The position numbers were made by a program, and so were the translations under genes. A stretch of DNA of 56,846 nt, taken from the NCBI RefSeq assembly GCF_000960765.1, contig NZ_JYNH01000017.1, positions 1 through 56,846 of the forward strand. The letters are read 5' to 3'. This document shows, in pieces, positions 43,938 to 55,166 of the stretch (position 1 is the first letter of the stretch; every line of letters begins with the position of its first letter). The DNA comes from Desulfosporosinus sp. I2 (GTDB lineage: Bacteria > Bacillota > Desulfitobacteriia > Desulfitobacteriales > Desulfitobacteriaceae). The notes under the pieces were generated by a model. The model did no database searches. It was not told the origin of the DNA and saw nothing but the letters and a program-made list of their open reading frames with translations.

Positions 43938-46892
43938 TTATATGGTGAATTTCGGTTTTAAAATAACTCCATTGCTGCTGTGACCATCAATGATCACCTT
44001 AATCGGATTTTCAAAGCGAATCAGCCTGACATATTCGGTTTGCTTGAGTACCGTTGCCGTCTTCAGCCATTCCCAATCTACAAATTCGGCATCATTCTCT
44101 TTTCCAATATGGAAATACCCCATTCTTAACGATACCAAGTTGTGATGAAAATGACTGCCCAGTGAGGGTTCAACTTGGAGGTTATCCCAATCGGCTTCAA
44201 TAACTACTTTGGCCTGGGACATTTGTGACCATGTCAGAGGGATTCCTAGCCATGGATCAGATGACCCTAGACGACCAAACCCAAAGAGCAGATAGTTGCG
44301 CTCTTCATTAAGCAATAACTGATTTAATTCTCCGATTTCTTGAGCAATTTTTCTGGTCTTGCTCAAATCAAAATGATCGGGGTCTATAAAAATAATATCG
44401 TAAATATCCTGAAATATACCATTTCCTATGGTGTGCCGGCTTTTACACATAGTCTCATCATTTGCATAATCATTAACCTTGACTTCCTGTAATTCTCTTC
44501 CTGAAACTAAAGGTCGAACCTGTAAGAAATAAAACTCGATCTCTTTTTTCCTGTCGACAGGAATGTTTATTGCAAACTCTATTTCTATTTCCGAACTGAA
44601 CGCTTTTTTTCCGAGAATGAATAGGTCCTTGATAATATTGGCAAGCGGAAAAAGGCCATATTTCAAAACTGGTGCAAACGACACAAGCCTCGGTCCTGGA
44701 ATTGAGAGGGTATCGCTGATGGTGTCATTGTCCTTTGAATACGTGCTGCCTACAAAGCTCAAGGTACCGTCTTTCTCAGCGCGATTTAGGGGGTATTTTC
44801 CATAGGTACACCCCGGACCGCGAGAAATGTCGACTGACTGGTTCGCAAAATTCAAGGCATAAAACTGGTTTTGGGACTTTCTTAAAAAATCACCCGGGGA
44901 CGCAAATTCCGTATTCATCTTCGGATAAGCAGGAGAAAACCGATAAACTTGTTCTCCATCGACAACAGCCCTGCCAAAGCCCAAAGCCAGGCTGCCGATC
45001 CCCTGTTCAGGTTTCATATAGGAAATTGGGTAAAAATTATAGGACTGTGCAACCCCTGACATAACCGGATAAAAAATGTCCCCATGCAATTCTCCGACAA
45101 GTTGTTGAATCAAGACTGCCATTTGTTCCTCTTCTATTCTCAACTCAGAATTTTTTATGTAGCTTTTGGGTGACTGATAAAACACCGAGGCATAGACGAG
45201 TTTTATGGCATCCAGGAGTTGTTTCAGGCGAACTTCAGGGTCTTTGTGGTTGTTTGGTAATAGGAAGGTGCTGTATATTCCTGCAAAGGGTAGCATTTGG
45301 GAATCCTCGAGAATACTAGATGAACGGACGGCCAAAGGGTAGTTGATTTTCATAATTAGTATGCGCAGTTCATCAGTTATCTTGGCTGGCAATTCAGCGG
45401 ACAGGAACTCGCTTGCAATAGTTTCCTCATTTTCCGTATTAACTGCCATTGCCTGCAAAACGTTCATTTCCAGAAATTCTTCGAATACTTCACTACAGAT
45501 TACAAAGGATCGCGGAGTTTTTATCCTAATATGCTCATATTTATTAAACAAACTCGTCTGAGAAAGCATGAAGTTAAAAAAGGCTATTCCCCTCCCCTTA
45601 CCGCCAAGGGATCCGCTGCCTAGTTTAAGCAGTGAGTTATCCAGGTCCACTTTCGAGTGTCCGAAATCAGTTATGACACCTTCCTGTAGACGTTTGAAAT
45701 ACATCCGTATAGTATCGAGGATATATTCCCTTAACGCCTGAGGACTTTGAAACTCAGAGACATCTGCCCGACTTTGTGCCGCCAATTCGAAATCTGTCCT
45801 AGCTTTGAACCATCTCGAAAAATGATAGCGTGTAGCGTGGTAGAGCAGGCTTTCTTCAGGCAGGTTGGGAATGATATCTTCAAATTCATCGATGGTAGCT
45901 GCCCTAGCTATTATGCGCCCATCCGGAGTCCTGAATATGAAATCACCGAACCCATAGTTCTCTAATATATATGTACACAATTCAAGATGCATGTTGGGAG
46001 AACTCTTATTAAGAAAACTGATCCCGCTCTCCTTCACCTTGCTTTCATTGTCACTTTCACTCGATTGAATTAAGAATGGAAGGTAATGGATTTCCCCCTT
46101 GATCATGTGCGCCAGATGCAGACCTGCCTTCGAATTTAACACCCCGTCTTTTTGGTAACTCATATCAGATATCACACCCAGCAAATTGTTTCGATAACGG
46201 TTGAATATAGCCGCAGCCTCTTCATAAGTCTCTGCCAGCAGGATTTTAGGTCTGGCCCTCATCCTTAACAGACGGTGGAGATTGTTTATCCCCTTGGATA
46301 TAAGATAACTGGTCTGTTTCATAATTTCCGTGTAGATAATGGGGAGGAATTGAGAATACGCCCAGGGTGAGTCTTCGACCACGAGAATGACCTGAACCCC
46401 TTCATTGCAGTCATGCTCTACATTCCCTAGGTCCTCGACGTACTTGATGATTGCCAGCAGAATTTTATTGTTCCCAGACCAGTAGAATATCTTGTCAATC
46501 GTTTTTGTCTCTCTAATTTGCTTAGTTAATTCGACATTTAGTGTATCGTAAGTCAGCAAGACTACCGGTTTCCCCGGGTAAGTCTCCTTGATTCGTCTTC
46601 CGAATTCTTGGGGGTCCATATCACTAATTCTAGCCATGGTAATAATCAGATCATAGGTTCTTTCTTTCATAGCAGAAAACGCTTCTACTGCCGAAGAAAC
46701 CCTCCGGATGCGCGGGACGAATTGAAGATTCATATCCAAGTATTCAGTAAAGATTTTCTCAGATAAACGACCGTCTTCCTCAAGCACAAAGGCATCATAC
46801 GAGCTGGAGACAAGCAATATCTCCCGGACTCGAAATTTCATCAGGTCATGGAATCCTGAAAACTGGGTTTTATAATTATTTAAATTTTCCAT
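43938..46892 (-). CDS. PEP/pyruvate-binding ATP-grasp protein with receiver-like N-terminal domains
   Basis: 984 residues from ATG 46892 (GGGAG 7 bases upstream). Residues ~15-160 and ~170-330 look like two receiver-fold domains ('VREILLVSSSYDAF', 'VILVVEDSPWAYSQ'). The second half is the N-terminal ATP/PEP-binding domain of PEP synthase/pyruvate phosphate dikinase: 'GSGSLGGKGRGIAF', 'PLAVRSSSILEDSQMLPFAGI' and 'IEFYFLQVRPL'. The phosphohistidine swivel domain and the PEP-binding barrel are missing, so it cannot be a complete PEP synthase. It may be a sensor or phosphotransfer enzyme. It lies downstream of gdhA. Confidence 0.75.
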   Translation of the reverse strand: MENLNNYKTQFSGFHDLMKFRVREILLVSSSYDAFVLEEDGRLSEKIFTEYLDMNLQFVPRIRRVSSAVEAFSAMKERTYDLIITMARISDMDPQEFGRRIKETYPGKPVVLLTYDTLNVELTKQIRETKTIDKIFYWSGNNKILLAIIKYVEDLGNVEHDCNEGVQVILVVEDSPWAYSQFLPIIYTEIMKQTSYLISKGINNLHRLLRMRARPKILLAETYEEAAAIFNRYRNNLLGVISDMSYQKDGVLNSKAGLHLAHMIKGEIHYLPFLIQSSESDNESKVKESGISFLNKSSPNMHLELCTYILENYGFGDFIFRTPDGRIIARAATIDEFEDIIPNLPEESLLYHATRYHFSRWFKARTDFELAAQSRADVSEFQSPQALREYILDTIRMYFKRLQEGVITDFGHSKVDLDNSLLKLGSGSLGGKGRGIAFFNFMLSQTSLFNKYEHIRIKTPRSFVICSEVFEEFLEMNVLQAMAVNTENEETIASEFLSAELPAKITDELRILIMKINYPLAVRSSSILEDSQMLPFAGIYSTFLLPNNHKDPEVRLKQLLDAIKLVYASVFYQSPKSYIKNSELRIEEEQMAVLIQQLVGELHGDIFYPVMSGVAQSYNFYPISYMKPEQGIGSLALGFGRAVVDGEQVYRFSPAYPKMNTEFASPGDFLRKSQNQFYALNFANQSVDISRGPGCTYGKYPLNRAEKDGTLSFVGSTYSKDNDTISDTLSIPGPRLVSFAPVLKYGLFPLANIIKDLFILGKKAFSSEIEIEFAINIPVDRKKEIEFYFLQVRPLVSGRELQEVKVNDYANDETMCKSRHTIGNGIFQDIYDIIFIDPDHFDLSKTRKIAQEIGELNQLLLNEERNYLLFGFGRLGSSDPWLGIPLTWSQMSQAKVVIEADWDNLQVEPSLGSHFHHNLVSLRMGYFHIGKENDAEFVDWEWLKTATVLKQTEYVRLIRFENPIKVIIDGHSSNGVILKPKFTI

Positions 46893-47017
46893 ATAAATCT
46901 CCCTGCCGGTCGTAGTTCTCACCACAGTTTCTAAAGCAAAGCGAGGCTATCAAATTAGAGACAGCCCCGTTGAACTATTCAATACACTTATTTAATACCC
47001 TAGATACGTTGGATACC

Positions 47018-48355
<1,338 letters not shown>

Positions 48356-48419
48356 CTAACTCCTCCTCGAAATACAATATACAAAATACAAAATACCCTA
48401 TTTACTTACTATACTACTT

Positions 48420-48435
48420 TGCGAGATTTGTGCCA
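48420..48435 (-). promoter_or_regulatory. Sigma-54-like promoter of gdhA
   Basis: Minus strand reads TGGCACA-AATC-TCGCA; GG and GC are 10 bases apart and the -24 half is perfect, while the -12 half has C for T. The remainder of the 248-bp gap to gabT shows no gene. Confidence 0.6.
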
Positions 48436-48603
48436 ATGATTAAATGCTGAAATAATATGAATTATATGAATTTAGAGAAAGCGGCACCGGATGGATATAA
48501 GAGAAATTTCCTGTACCCACCTGGCGCCTCAGTTTAAGTCCATATAATATATTGCGCTAAGTAATCCATGGCGACTTGATGTACCACAAACCAAAAATCT
48601 CGG

Positions 48604-49929
48604 TTACTTCTGAACTTTGGCAAATGCCCAATCCAAAATATTTAGCGCTTTCTCAAGCTGCTCATCCGAAATCACCAACGGCATCAGCATCCGAATTACG
48701 TTTCCAAATACTCCTGCCGAGATGATTACAAGCCCTTGACTCAAACATTCTTGAGTGATCTGAGCCGTTTCTTCTTTTGCAGGTTCTTTTGTCTCACGAT
48801 CTTTAACTAGCTCAATTCCAATCATTGCACCCAGACTCCGGATGTCGCCGATCAATGGATATTTTTCTTGCATACCTTGCAAGCGCTCCACAACAGAAGC
48901 TCCGATTTTTGCTGCTCTGGCCGAAAGCCTTTCTTGCTCGATATAATTAATCGTCGCTAAACCAGCCGCACAAGCTAGCGGATTACCCGCATAGGTGCCA
49001 CCTATCATACCTGGTCCAGGGGCATCCATTATTTCCGCTTTACCAACTACTGCACTTAAAGGCATACCAGCGGAAATGGACTTGGCCATCGTGATAAGAT
49101 CAGGCTCAACACCATAGTTCTCAACCGCAAACATCCTACCCGTTCTTCCAAAACCCGTTTGAATCTCGTCTGCAATAAGCACTATACCATGTGTTTCGGC
49201 AATCGTTTTTAAGCCCGGCAAGAACTCTTTAGGTGGAACTATAAACCCACCTTCTCCTTGAACAGGCTCAATGATCATGGCTGCGATGGTTTCTGGTTCA
49301 ACCTCTGAAGTGAAGAAACGCTCAAATTGCTCTAAACAGTACATACCACAGCTAGGATAATTGGCATGATAATAACACCGATAGCAATAAGCAGAAGGAA
49401 GTTTATAAATTTCAGACGCAAACGGCCCAAAACCATATTTATATGGTCTTACCTTACTAGTTAAGCCCATAGCTAAATTTGTTCTACCATGGAAAGCCAT
49501 CTCAAAGGCAATAACTCCTGTTCTTTTAGTAAAGGAACGAGCAATTTTAATCGCATTTTCCACTGCTTCCGCACCGCTGTTGACGTACGTTACTTTAATA
49601 TCTCCCTTAATCGGTGTGATTTGTATTAACTTCTCGGCCAAATCCACCCACCCTTCATACATAGAAACCATAAAACAAGTATGAATCAATTTTTCAGCTT
49701 GTTCCTTTATGGCATCAACAACCGGTCTGGGACAATGACCAGCATTCAAAACCCCAATACCACCATATAAATCAATAAATTCGTTGCCATCAACATCTGT
49801 CATCAAGGCACCTGAAGCTTTCTCAATAAACAGAGGAGTTCCCTGTGAGATCCCTCTAGCAGTACACTTATTTTTTCTATCAATTAATGCTTTGGATTTT
49901 GGACCTGGAAGTTCCATTTTCTCATTCAT
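48604..49929 (-). CDS. gabT: 4-aminobutyrate-type aminotransferase (class III)
   Basis: 441 residues. PLP lysine in MAKSISAGMPL (~280), 'IVLIADEIQTGFGRTGRMF', 'YVNSGAEAVENAIKIAR' and 'EPVQGEGGFIVPP' are typical of GABA/acetylornithine aminotransferases, and 'AFHGRTNLAMGLTSK' of GabT. A Cys-rich insertion (CYRCYYHANYPSCGMYC) resembles one in clostridial GabT proteins. It would convert GABA or a similar amino acid with 2-oxoglutarate to the semialdehyde and glutamate, linking to gdhA. Confidence 0.88.
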   Translation of the reverse strand: MNEKMELPGPKSKALIDRKNKCTARGISQGTPLFIEKASGALMTDVDGNEFIDLYGGIGVLNAGHCPRPVVDAIKEQAEKLIHTCFMVSMYEGWVDLAEKLIQITPIKGDIKVTYVNSGAEAVENAIKIARSFTKRTGVIAFEMAFHGRTNLAMGLTSKVRPYKYGFGPFASEIYKLPSAYCYRCYYHANYPSCGMYCLEQFERFFTSEVEPETIAAMIIEPVQGEGGFIVPPKEFLPGLKTIAETHGIVLIADEIQTGFGRTGRMFAVENYGVEPDLITMAKSISAGMPLSAVVGKAEIMDAPGPGMIGGTYAGNPLACAAGLATINYIEQERLSARAAKIGASVVERLQGMQEKYPLIGDIRSLGAMIGIELVKDRETKEPAKEETAQITQECLSQGLVIISAGVFGNVIRMLMPLVISDEQLEKALNILDWAFAKVQK

Positions 49930-50011
49930 TCTAACAGCCCCTTCGTATTTCCTAATAATCTAAAAGCTTAAAACAATCTAGTACAGCTCGCCCATCAATA
50001 TACTTTTATAA

Positions 50012-50027
50012 TGCAATTATCGCGCCA
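50012..50027 (-). promoter_or_regulatory. Sigma-54 promoter of gabT
   Basis: Minus strand reads TGGCGCG-ATAA-TTGCA, full GG-N10-GC element about 85 bases upstream of the gabT start at 49929. Confidence 0.8.
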
Positions 50028-50214
50028 AAAATTCTCTAACTATCAACAGCCGATTCTAATAGTTTCCTTGACTAATCTTAAAACAAAGAATGCATCTAGA
50101 CATTTAAAATTTTGGGATTTGCCCCTAATACCTGCCCCCGATCTGATAAACTCGGCAAATCCATGATGATGCAATTGAGCATTCGATTAATGTATGATAG
50201 CTGTTAATACTCCC

Positions 50215-50247
50215 GATTAATTAATTAATTAATTGATTGATTAATCT
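50215..50247. repeat. TTAA/ATTG tetranucleotide tract
   Basis: GATTAA followed by repeated TTAA units and GATTGATTAATC. Low-complexity tract in the 446-bp gap between gabT and azlD. The rest of the gap holds the gabT promoter, a CACATATT/AATATGTG palindrome (about 50276-50297) and the azl terminator. Confidence 0.6.
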
Positions 50248-50310
50248 TAATATACCTTTCGTGAACCTACCGGTTCACATATTAGAACAAATATGTGAAA
50301 AAAGCGCAGC

Positions 50311-50342
50311 AAAAAAGATGCCTACAATCTGCAAGACATCTT
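50311..50342 (-). terminator. Rho-independent terminator of the aro-azl operon
   Basis: On the minus strand AAGATG pairs with CATCTT and is followed by TTTTTT (complement of 50311-50316). About 35 bases after the azlD stop. Confidence 0.65.
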
Positions 50343-50375
50343 TACAATTATTATGGGGTTGCTGTTTACCTAATT

Positions 50376-50705
50376 TCACAGGAGTAATTTATCCAAGCCC
50401 CAGAAAACAACCATTCCAAAAACAATTCCCAGAAACAAGTTGGGAACAAATCTGGAGAAAACAAACATCAAGACTCCGGTCCATAAAAAGGGATTATGTA
50501 TAAGGACAATTGTTCCTCCCGGTGTCACAAGTTCAGGTATTACAAGGGCAGCCAGTAAGGCAATGGGGACAAGTTCGATAAAATCCCGAGCAAAACCTTG
50601 AACGTTCTTTCCCTTAAACAAAAGGAAGGGTAAAACTCGCGAGCCATATGTGACTAAAGTCATTAATACAATTGTACTTAAATAGTCGGTTGACATACTT
50701 CTCAC
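50376..50705 (-). CDS. azlD: AzlD-type branched-chain amino acid exporter subunit
   Basis: 109 residues, four hydrophobic helices, 'MTLVTYGSRVLPFLLF' near the N-terminus is the AzlD hallmark. Forms an exporter with AzlC. Directly follows azlC with a 45-bp gap. Confidence 0.88.
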   Translation of the reverse strand: MRSMSTDYLSTIVLMTLVTYGSRVLPFLLFKGKNVQGFARDFIELVPIALLAALVIPELVTPGGTIVLIHNPFLWTGVLMFVFSRFVPNLFLGIVFGMVVFWGLDKLLL

Positions 50706-50750
50706 GCCCTTTCTCGTTGTAGCTAAGCGCAGACTCTTTTAATCGTTAAA

Positions 50751-51467
50751 TTAGGAAGGAAGCCTTCTGCGACGCCACCATGCCCCGATTCCTGCGGCAA
50801 GGACAACACTTAGAATTAAATATAGTTTTCCTGGTATAAGTAGCTTAAGTACTACCGCTAATACGGCTGCCATAAGGTAAGTCCCATAGTTTTGCTTAGA
50901 CAGGGAGGAGGTCGTTAAAATAATGAATAAAGCCAAAAGGGCAAATTGAAAACCCGAGAATTCAACGGGCAACCAGTTACCAATCAAACCACCAAGGATC
51001 GTAAAAATGACCCAGGAGGAAAATGCACCGAGGTTGATTCCCAGCATCACTCGCTGGCGATTTTCTTCCCCAACGACCTCCTTTAGAACCTTCGTATTAA
51101 GTACAAAGGTTTCGTCCGTAAGTCCTTGGGCTAAACCCAGAGACCAAGGAAGGGTTCTCTCTGGAAAAAAGGGAACAATGGACAAACTCATTAGAAGATG
51201 CCGAATGTTAATAATAAGGGTAGTTAGTCCAATCATCAAAGGGGTTGCACCTTGGTGGATCATTTCTATTCCAATGAATTGCGAGGCACCTGCGTAAACA
51301 AAGAAAGACATCAGCCCAGCTTCCCAAAAGGTCAAGCCGAACTGAGTTGCTAAGATTCCAAACGTTATTGCCACAGGTGCATACCCTATAACTATGGTCA
51401 ATGACTGACGCAAACCGTAGATAAAGCCCGTCTTGTCATTTTGGATTAAGTCATTTTCGTTAATCAC
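50751..51467 (-). CDS. azlC: AzlC-type branched-chain amino acid exporter subunit
   Basis: 238 residues from the GTG at 51467, which overlaps the aroA stop as GTGA and has AGGTGG just upstream; the frame runs on into aroA but that part is not AzlC. 'YAPVAITFGILATQFGLT', 'FVYAGASQFIGI', 'NIRHLLMSLSI' and 'GLTDETFVL' are AzlC signatures. Polytopic membrane protein. Its translational coupling to aroA suggests co-regulation of export with aromatic amino acid synthesis. Confidence 0.9.
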   Translation of the reverse strand: MINENDLIQNDKTGFIYGLRQSLTIVIGYAPVAITFGILATQFGLTFWEAGLMSFFVYAGASQFIGIEMIHQGATPLMIGLTTLIINIRHLLMSLSIVPFFPERTLPWSLGLAQGLTDETFVLNTKVLKEVVGEENRQRVMLGINLGAFSSWVIFTILGGLIGNWLPVEFSGFQFALLALFIILTTSSLSKQNYGTYLMAAVLAVVLKLLIPGKLYLILSVVLAAGIGAWWRRRRLPS

Positions 51468-52750
51468 TTGGCCACCTGCTTGATTACCGTCAAAAAATCC
51501 GGATAGGATACTTCGGCAGCCTCCATGTTTTCTACGCTTACCCCTTCTTCCGAGAGAAGTCCAGCGATGGCCCATGCCATAGCCAAACGATGATCTCCGA
51601 GACTATTCGCGTATCCACCACGTAAGGTAGGCTGACCATGGATTCGTAATCCATCGGGAAGTTCTTCGACTTTAGCCCCTAGAGCATTTAATCCATCCGC
51701 TACCGAACGGATCCGATCACTTTCCTTGATCCTTAATTCGGCCGCGTCCCGGATAACAGTTTCCCCTTCCGCAAAGCAAGCAGCCACGGCTAAAATTGGG
51801 ATCTCATCAATCAGACGTGGAATCATAGGCCCTCCAATTTCTATCCCTTTAAGACGGGAGGGTCGAACCCTTAAAGTTGCTCTAGGCTCACCACAAACAT
51901 CCAAAACATCGCTCAGCTCGATATCCGCGCCCATCCCTTGTAATACATCCAATATCCCTGTACGTGTCGGGTTCACTCCAACATCCTTTAAAATTAGCTC
52001 TCCGCTCCCAACCAAACTTCCTAGAACGAGAAAAAAAGCAGCCGATGAAATATCCCCAGGCACTAAAACCGTTTGACCCGTTAAGCGTCCACCGCCGCGA
52101 ACCCACGACTCTGTGCCAAGACTTTGCACCTCTACGCCAAATCCTCTCAGCATTCGCTCAGAATGGTCCCTAGAAAGAGCAGGTTCCAGGACTCTAGTCT
52201 CACCACTAGCTCTCAACCCTGCTAAGATTATCGCGGATTTTACTTGAGCAGAGGGAACCGTTGTTCGAAACGTCTGCCCTTGCAACTGACCGCCTTCCAT
52301 GGTTAGTGGCGCTAAAGTTCCACCTTGTCTCCCGATAATCTGGGCTCCCATCTGCCTAAGTGGGTCTGTAACACGTCGCATCGGTCTTGAACGAAGGGAT
52401 GCATCACCTGTCAAGGTGACGGCAAACGGACTACCCGCTAACACACCCAACATTAATCTCATAGTGGTTCCGGAATTACCAGCATCTAGAACATCAACAG
52501 GCTCTTGCCAAGCATCCATCCCTTCGCCCCGAATCCAGACTTCAGTCCCTTGTCTCTCCCAAGAAACACCCAGTTGATTTAAACAACGAAGCGTACTTAA
52601 ACAGTCTTGGCCTAATAAGAAATTCGAAACATGGGTTTCTCCATGAGCCATCCCTCCGAAGAGCGCAGCTCGATGAGAAATTGACTTATCACCCGGAACT
52701 CGGATTTCTCCTTTCGCACCGGAAACCGGTTTGACATACACGCCTTGCAT
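51464..52750 (-). CDS. aroA: 3-phosphoshikimate 1-carboxyvinyltransferase (EPSP synthase)
   Basis: 428 residues from ATG 52750 with GGGGGGAG upstream; an in-frame ATG at 52792 is less likely. 'GDKSISHRAALFG', 'LDAGNSGTTMRLM', 'GDASLRSRPM' and 'RIKESDRI' mark a class II-like EPSP synthase. Makes 5-enolpyruvylshikimate 3-phosphate from shikimate 3-phosphate and PEP. Confidence 0.95.
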   Translation of the reverse strand: MQGVYVKPVSGAKGEIRVPGDKSISHRAALFGGMAHGETHVSNFLLGQDCLSTLRCLNQLGVSWERQGTEVWIRGEGMDAWQEPVDVLDAGNSGTTMRLMLGVLAGSPFAVTLTGDASLRSRPMRRVTDPLRQMGAQIIGRQGGTLAPLTMEGGQLQGQTFRTTVPSAQVKSAIILAGLRASGETRVLEPALSRDHSERMLRGFGVEVQSLGTESWVRGGGRLTGQTVLVPGDISSAAFFLVLGSLVGSGELILKDVGVNPTRTGILDVLQGMGADIELSDVLDVCGEPRATLRVRPSRLKGIEIGGPMIPRLIDEIPILAVAACFAEGETVIRDAAELRIKESDRIRSVADGLNALGAKVEELPDGLRIHGQPTLRGGYANSLGDHRLAMAWAIAGLLSEEGVSVENMEAAEVSYPDFLTVIKQVAK

Positions 52751-52884
52751 AGGTGCTCCCCCCTTAGTTAGGTTATACATTACGTTATACACCTTTTTTA
52801 GCTAATCTTCAATTTCATTCTAGAAATAGCTATATACTTTGGAAAATTTGCCTTAATCCTCTGACAAAGCTCAATGACCCAAGC

Positions 52885-52912
52885 GCACCCCCGCTTCTAT
52901 AAGTGGGGGTGC
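52885..52912 (-). terminator. Strong G/C hairpin between tyrA and aroA
   Basis: GCACCCCC plus GCTT (52885-52896) pairs with AAGT plus GGGGGTGC (52901-52912), 12 bp with one G-U and a 4-base loop. No T run follows on the minus strand, so it may be a processing or partial attenuation element. Its outer GCACCC/GGGTGC echoes the attenuator at 54933-54961. Confidence 0.5.
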
Positions 52913-52942
52913 TGAACGAGTTTACTAGTATTTATAAAAGAG

Positions 52943-53860
52943 TTATTTCATATCATCTCGAAGTATGTGTGCCCTTCGAAACGCGTCGGCAATAGACTCC
53001 CCATCTCCCTGCTGTAGACAATCCCTTAGTTCTCCAATTCTTCGCTCCCAGTGAGTCAGCCCATCGAGAATCGCTTCCGAATTTCTCACCATAATCTCCT
53101 TCCACATTTCGGGCGAACTATCCGCTATCCGCGTAATATCTCGGAAACTACGACCTGCTAACGCCAAAGTCGATTCTCCGTCTGTAGGAGTATCTTGTGA
53201 AGCTAAAGTCAGGGCTACCGCCAGGAGATGGGGGAGATGGCTTACCATAGCTACTTCCACATCATGATCCTTAGGTTCTCGAAACACGACTTTGGCTCCA
53301 AATCCTTGAATAAGTTCTACAAGTCTCCGAACCGCTTCTATAGATGAATCCGGGGTAGGCGTTAAAACATATGGATAGCCTCGGAAAAGATCCGGGTCCG
53401 CAACCCCAAATCCGGACTGTTCTGAACCTGTCATTGGGTGACCACCTATAAACGTAAGATCATCAGCACCCGCCATGGCATTAAGACACGATTTTCGACA
53501 AATTTCCGTCTTTAGACTCCCGACGTCTGTGACGATTGCCCCCTTTGGGATCCTCCCCACCAATTGTTCTAACCCCTTCTCCAGTTCTTGAAGGGGAAGG
53601 GCTAATACAATCAAATCTGCCTCGATAAACTGCGGCATAGCCGCCCAACCTGCCTTAATCCAGCCCCGACTGATAGCTTCGTCAAGACTAGCCTTTTCCG
53701 GATCAACCGCAGAAACTTCCCAGCCAGCACGATGCAAGGCCCCTGCCCAAGAGCCTCCAATCAAGCCCAAACCAAGGACACAAGCCTTCGGAATTCGAAG
53801 GCCTGACCAGCCAGGTGATAAAGTAGCCTCGCTTTGCTGAGTTGCCGTTACTATAGTCAA
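52943..53860 (-). CDS. tyrA: Prephenate dehydrogenase
   Basis: 305 residues. N-terminal Rossmann [11 protein letters not shown] (~31-41), '[22 protein letters not shown]' with the conserved His and '[11 protein letters not shown]' are TyrA marks. Converts prephenate to 4-hydroxyphenylpyruvate with NAD(P). Start overlaps the aroF stop as ATGA. No ACT domain is seen at the C-terminus. Confidence 0.93.
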   Translation of the reverse strand: MTIVTATQQSEATLSPGWSGLRIPKACVLGLGLIGGSWAGALHRAGWEVSAVDPEKASLDEAISRGWIKAGWAAMPQFIEADLIVLALPLQELEKGLEQLVGRIPKGAIVTDVGSLKTEICRKSCLNAMAGADDLTFIGGHPMTGSEQSGFGVADPDLFRGYPYVLTPTPDSSIEAVRRLVELIQGFGAKVVFREPKDHDVEVAMVSHLPHLLAVALTLASQDTPTDGESTLALAGRSFRDITRIADSSPEMWKEIMVRNSEAILDGLTHWERRIGELRDCLQQGDGESIADAFRRAHILRDDMK

Positions 53861-54888
53861 AACGAGCTTTCTTCCCCCAACTTACGGTCTAAGGCGTGGG
53901 CGAGCCTTGATAAATCATGCATCATACTTTGAAACCTTTCCGGGGTTAAGGACTGCTTACCGTCGGAAACAGCCTTTTCAGGATGAGGATGGACTTCAAC
54001 AATCAAGCCATCGGCACCAGCAGCCAGAGCTGCTTTGGCCATAGGATGAACTAGATGCCATTTCCCAGTTCCATGACTAGGGTCAACTATGACTGGAAGG
54101 TGAGAAAGGGCATGCAACGCTGGAACCATACTCAGATCAAGTGTATTTCGAGTATAACTCTCAAAGGTGCGAATTCCCCGCTCGCAGAACATCACTTGAT
54201 AGTTTCCTCCATCCATGATGTATTCTGCCGCCATCATCCATTCCTCTAAGGTTGCCGAAGGTCCTCTTTTTAGTAAAACAGGTTTCCCTGACTTGGCTAC
54301 TTCTTTGAGAAGTATGAAGTTTTGCATATTCCGAGCCCCAATTTGGAGTATATCTGAGTAATGTGCTACCAAATCAACATCTCGCGCATCGATTACTTCT
54401 GTGATGACCAAAAGCCCCGTTTTATCACGTGCTTCTGCTAAATAGCGTAAACCTTCTTCCTCTAACCCTTGAAAGGAATAGGGCGACGTGCGCGGTTTAA
54501 ACGCCCCGCCCCGCAAAAAGGTCGCTCCACTCTCGCGCACTGCAAGAGCTGTTTCCATGATTTGGGCCCGGCTCTCCACAGCACAAGGACCTGCCATTAC
54601 ATGGACCGTCTGGCCTCCAATTTCCTGTCCACCGACTCGGATTATGGTATCTGCAGGGTGAAACTCACGACTGACTAATTTATACGGTGCTAAGATCGGC
54701 ACTACTTTTTCTACCCATGGAAGCGCTTCTAAATCAAGGGATTCAATTTTTTGGCGATCCCCTATGGCTCCCATAATCGTTTTCTCGACCCCTTGGGAAA
54801 GATGGACTTTTAAGCCCTCTTCTGTTAAACGTGTGGATACTTCTTCAATCTGTTCTACCGTCGAACCCCTTTTTAAAACAATAATCAT
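53857..54888 (-). CDS. aroF: 3-deoxy-7-phosphoheptulonate synthase (DAHP synthase, AroF/AroA type I-beta)
   Basis: 343 residues from ATG 54888 (AGGGG 9 bases upstream). An N-terminal ferredoxin-like regulatory domain (~1-75) precedes the barrel; '[18 protein letters not shown]', '[14 protein letters not shown]', '[11 protein letters not shown]' and 'DPSHGTGK' are catalytic stretches of the I-beta subfamily found in Gram-positives and Thermotoga. First step of the shikimate pathway. Confidence 0.95.
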   Translation of the reverse strand: MIIVLKRGSTVEQIEEVSTRLTEEGLKVHLSQGVEKTIMGAIGDRQKIESLDLEALPWVEKVVPILAPYKLVSREFHPADTIIRVGGQEIGGQTVHVMAGPCAVESRAQIMETALAVRESGATFLRGGAFKPRTSPYSFQGLEEEGLRYLAEARDKTGLLVITEVIDARDVDLVAHYSDILQIGARNMQNFILLKEVAKSGKPVLLKRGPSATLEEWMMAAEYIMDGGNYQVMFCERGIRTFESYTRNTLDLSMVPALHALSHLPVIVDPSHGTGKWHLVHPMAKAALAAGADGLIVEVHPHPEKAVSDGKQSLTPERFQSMMHDLSRLAHALDRKLGEESSF

Positions 54889-54932
54889 TTCTACTACCCC
54901 TTTCAACCATCCTGCTGTTTAATTTATTAATC

Positions 54933-54961
54933 AAAAAAGCACCCTGAATAGAGGGTGCTTT
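54933..54961 (-). terminator. Attenuator-like terminator in the aroF leader
   Basis: On the minus strand AAAGCACCCT pairs with AGGGTGCTTT and is followed by TTTT. It lies 45-73 bases upstream of aroF, downstream of a candidate promoter, so it can only act as a conditional terminator. I found no T-box consensus in the leader. Confidence 0.75.
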
Positions 54962-54993
54962 GATTCTTAATCGCTCCCATCCTACTTTTCTAC

Positions 54994-55050
54994 CTATTCT
55001 TCCGCAAATCCTTCAATATTGAAGCACCTACAGCAACCACGCATAGCCAT
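54994..55050 (-). CDS. Candidate leader peptide upstream of the aroF attenuator
   Basis: 18-residue open frame MAMRGCCRCFNIEGFAEE ending 33 bases before the attenuator. ATGs at 55050 and 55044; AGG lies just before. It is Cys-rich, not rich in Trp, Phe or Tyr, so a classical aromatic-codon attenuation is not obvious. The CTTCAATATTGAAG palindrome lies within it. Coding is uncertain. Confidence 0.35.
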   Translation of the reverse strand: MAMRGCCRCFNIEGFAEE

Positions 55051-55166
55051 CCTACATAAGCTTTGCCAAACAAAGCTTGCTCATCACGAAGTTAAAATTA
55101 AATTAGTGCTATCTTACCACAGAAAGGGCTATCTCCACAACCCCTATTAACAAAAACAACTATACC

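Noticed and set aside
50237-50503. 88-residue plus-strand frame
   Set aside because: Half of it is antisense to azlD and the rest covers the azl terminator; no ribosome site or recognisable domain.
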